From M3007 sp046153695 (GTDB taxonomy: Bacteria; Bacteroidota; Bacteroidia; Chitinophagales; Saprospiraceae), in NCBI GenBank assembly GCA_046153695.1, contig JBJXEZ010000059.1, positions 1-6,828 on the forward strand: a stretch of 6,828 nucleotides of DNA, in the 5' to 3' direction. A program made the translations under genes and the position numbers. The notes beneath the pieces are model-generated. The model did no database searches. It worked only from the letters and a program-made list of their open reading frames with translations, and was not told where the DNA came from. The number at the start of each line of letters is the position of its first letter. The stretch's first letter is position 1. Positions 6,130-6,828 of this stretch are shown here, piece by piece.

Positions 6130-6582
6130 CTACCGTTCGAGCACCTCCCAGGTATGGTCGCCCAGCAGCCGTACCGTGGCGAGGTGCTCGAACGGTTTTT
6201 GGCGGCGCCACTCGTGCGGCGCAATCATCGAGAGCAGGTGCGAGCCGTCGCTCTTGCGCTCGTACAGGTGGTAAATGTGGTGGATGACCGGCTGGAAAGG
6301 AATGTCGGCCTGGTAGATCATTTCGGAAACCGACATCCGGCCTTGCAGCGACTTGGCCTGGTTCACCAGCGTTTCCATCTGGCGGCGCAGTTGCTCCATC
6401 TGGCGATCAGTCTGGTCGTACATGGCCGTCATGGCATTTCCGCGAATGCGGCCCTTGTCCTCCGGGCGAATGACCGCGCCACCCGCTGTATGCGAATACG
6501 GCAGCAGACCGGGGTTTTCAGCCACCTTGTCTTTGTCAATCGGGTTGACGAAAGCGTCCTCGCTTTTTTTCTCTTCGTTCAT
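6130..6582 (-). CDS. DUF2452 family protein
   Basis: This is a 150-residue soluble protein without signal peptide or membrane segment. I recognise the family (DUF2452, Bacteroidota-wide and of unknown function) from its conserved core: NPIDKDKVAENPGLLPY-HTAGGAVI-PEDKG near residues 14-44, a Gln/Met-rich helical middle (TDRQMEQLRRQMETLVNQAK), then IYQADIPFQPVIHHIYHLYER, LSMIAPHEW and a final TVRLLGDHTWEVLER. The length fits a complete member. The ATG at 6580-6582 is preferred over the in-frame TTG at 6604-6606. The TTG lies inside a TACTTTTG promoter box, the extra residues (MCSPFSKN) are not family-like, and the ATG has an A-rich CAAAAAAC leader. It stands alone between non-coding stretches. 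Its final codons form a perfect 15-bp inverted repeat. No reaction or partner can be assigned. Confidence 0.85.
   Translation of the reverse strand: MNEEKKSEDAFVNPIDKDKVAENPGLLPYSHTAGGAVIRPEDKGRIRGNAMTAMYDQTDRQMEQLRRQMETLVNQAKSLQGRMSVSEMIYQADIPFQPVIHHIYHLYERKSDGSHLLSMIAPHEWRRQKPFEHLATVRLLGDHTWEVLER
6133..6195. terminator. Hairpin terminator embedded in the 3' end of the DUF2452 coding sequence
   Basis: The arms 6133-6147 (CCGTTCGAGCACCTC) and 6181-6195 (GAGGTGCTCGAACGG) pair perfectly over 15 bp. The intervening 33 nt can extend the stem partly (GGTATGG at 6151-6157 with CCGTACC at 6169-6175, one G-U). On the minus strand the stem is followed by TAGGTTTTT, where TAG is the gene's stop; on the plus strand it is followed by TTTTTGG. 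This resembles a bidirectional intrinsic terminator whose stem doubles as codons for PFEHL and EVLER. Functional termination is inferred. Confidence 0.55.
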
Positions 6583-6603
6583 GTTTTTTGAAAATGGCGA
6601 GCA

Positions 6604-6611
6604 CAAAAGTA
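6604..6611 (-). promoter_or_regulatory. Bacteroidota -7 promoter box for DUF2452
   Basis: The minus strand reads TACTTTTG, an exact match to the Bacteroidota -7 consensus TAnnTTTG, ending 21 nt before the ATG at 6582. No TTTG sits at the usual 19-21 nt spacing upstream; the nearest (CTTTGAAAAAACC) is 27 nt away, so the -33 element is unproven. Two copies of TTGAAAAAA on this strand (6633-6641 and 6652-6660), 19 bp apart, lie just upstream and might matter for regulation. Confidence 0.5.
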
Positions 6612-6693
6612 CAGATCGCCAGACTTATCAGGTTTTTTCAAAGGGTACACATTTTTTCAATAAAAAAAGTTGCTTCAAAAAAACAGATAAAAA

Positions 6694-6808
6694 GACCTCG
6701 GAGAGGTCAAATATTGGTAGAAAAATCCCCTCACGGAGAATTCCCACGACCTCGGAGAGGTCGAATATTGGTGCCGATCACCAATCAACATGCGACCTCT
6801 CCGAGGTC
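6694..6808. repeat. Cluster of three GACCTC-GGA-GAGGTC palindromic repeats
   Basis: Three 15-bp copies occur at 6694-6708, 6748-6762 (both GACCTCGGAGAGGTC) and 6794-6808 (reverse complement). The first two are followed by [AG]AATATTGGT, giving 25-bp direct repeats 54 bp apart. The third, read on the minus strand, is followed by GCATGTTGATTGGT, a variant of the same tail. Each copy is itself a 6-bp hairpin with a 3-nt loop. The pattern is that of short dispersed intergenic repeats (REP/MITE-like). Too few copies and mixed orientation argue against CRISPR. Confidence 0.7.
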
Positions 6809-6809
6809 G
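6747..6809. repeat. Long nested inverted repeat formed by repeat copies 2 and 3
   Basis: Copies 2 and 3 with their flanking bases form 17-bp perfect arms (6747-6763 and 6793-6809). Inside them ATTGGTG (6767-6773) pairs with CACCAAT (6779-6785) around CCGAT. The result is a two-storey hairpin, with small unpaired segments at 6764-6766 and 6786-6792. Such a unit could be a small transposable repeat or a terminator. No gene on its right is visible to judge. Confidence 0.6.
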
Positions 6810-6828
6810 TAATTCAAATGACAAACCT

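Noticed and set aside
6154..6591. 145-residue plus-strand open frame opposite DUF2452
   Set aside because: It mirrors the conserved DUF2452 frame and has no family features of its own.
6583..6606. TTG start for DUF2452, giving 158 residues
   Set aside because: It overlaps the TACTTTTG promoter box, adds non-family residues, and a better ATG with an A-rich leader lies at 6582.
6694..6808. CRISPR array
   Set aside because: Only three repeats, one inverted, with unequal intervals (54 and 46 bp) and no cas genes.

Overview
The window looks like chromosome from a Bacteroidota bacterium, probably of the Saprospiria/Chitinophagia type. Four signs point there: the end of a TonB-dependent outer-membrane receptor, two large secreted proteins with PKD domains and type IX secretion (T9SS) type A sorting domains, a DUF2452 gene, and a TAnnTTTG promoter box with A-rich leaders in place of Shine-Dalgarno sites. 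No taxonomic marker gene is present, so this placement is inference.

Layout: 1-341 (+) is the 3' end of a TonB-dependent receptor. It converges on a minus-strand gene, 2139-403, across a shared bidirectional terminator (355-402). That gene encodes a secreted beta-propeller-like protein with a PKD domain and an intact T9SS sorting domain. Upstream of it on the same strand lies one very large surface-protein gene, 5840-2198, that is broken twice. A frame change near 4735-4762 splits it into an N-terminal part (signal peptide and PKD) and a C-terminal part (beta-helix, helical segment, start of the sorting domain). A TAG codon at 2375-2377 then cuts the sorting domain, although 58 more in-frame codons complete it and end at TAA 2198-2200. 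A strong hairpin follows that TAA and sits only 15 nt before the next ATG.

From 5841 to 6129 there is a non-coding gap with small palindromes. At 6582-6130 (-) is a complete DUF2452 gene. Its last codons form a 15-bp perfect inverted repeat followed by T-runs on both strands. The right edge (6694-6809) holds three copies of a 15-bp GACCTC-GGA-GAGGTC palindrome, two direct and one inverted, which look like dispersed intergenic repeats.

The receptor and the two T9SS cargo proteins fit a cell-surface nutrient or adhesion locus, but no shared pathway or operon can be shown. I found no RNA gene, CRISPR array, insertion sequence or clear new multi-gene system. The items most worth following up are the doubly broken T9SS cargo gene, the hairpin built into the DUF2452 coding end, and the palindrome cluster.
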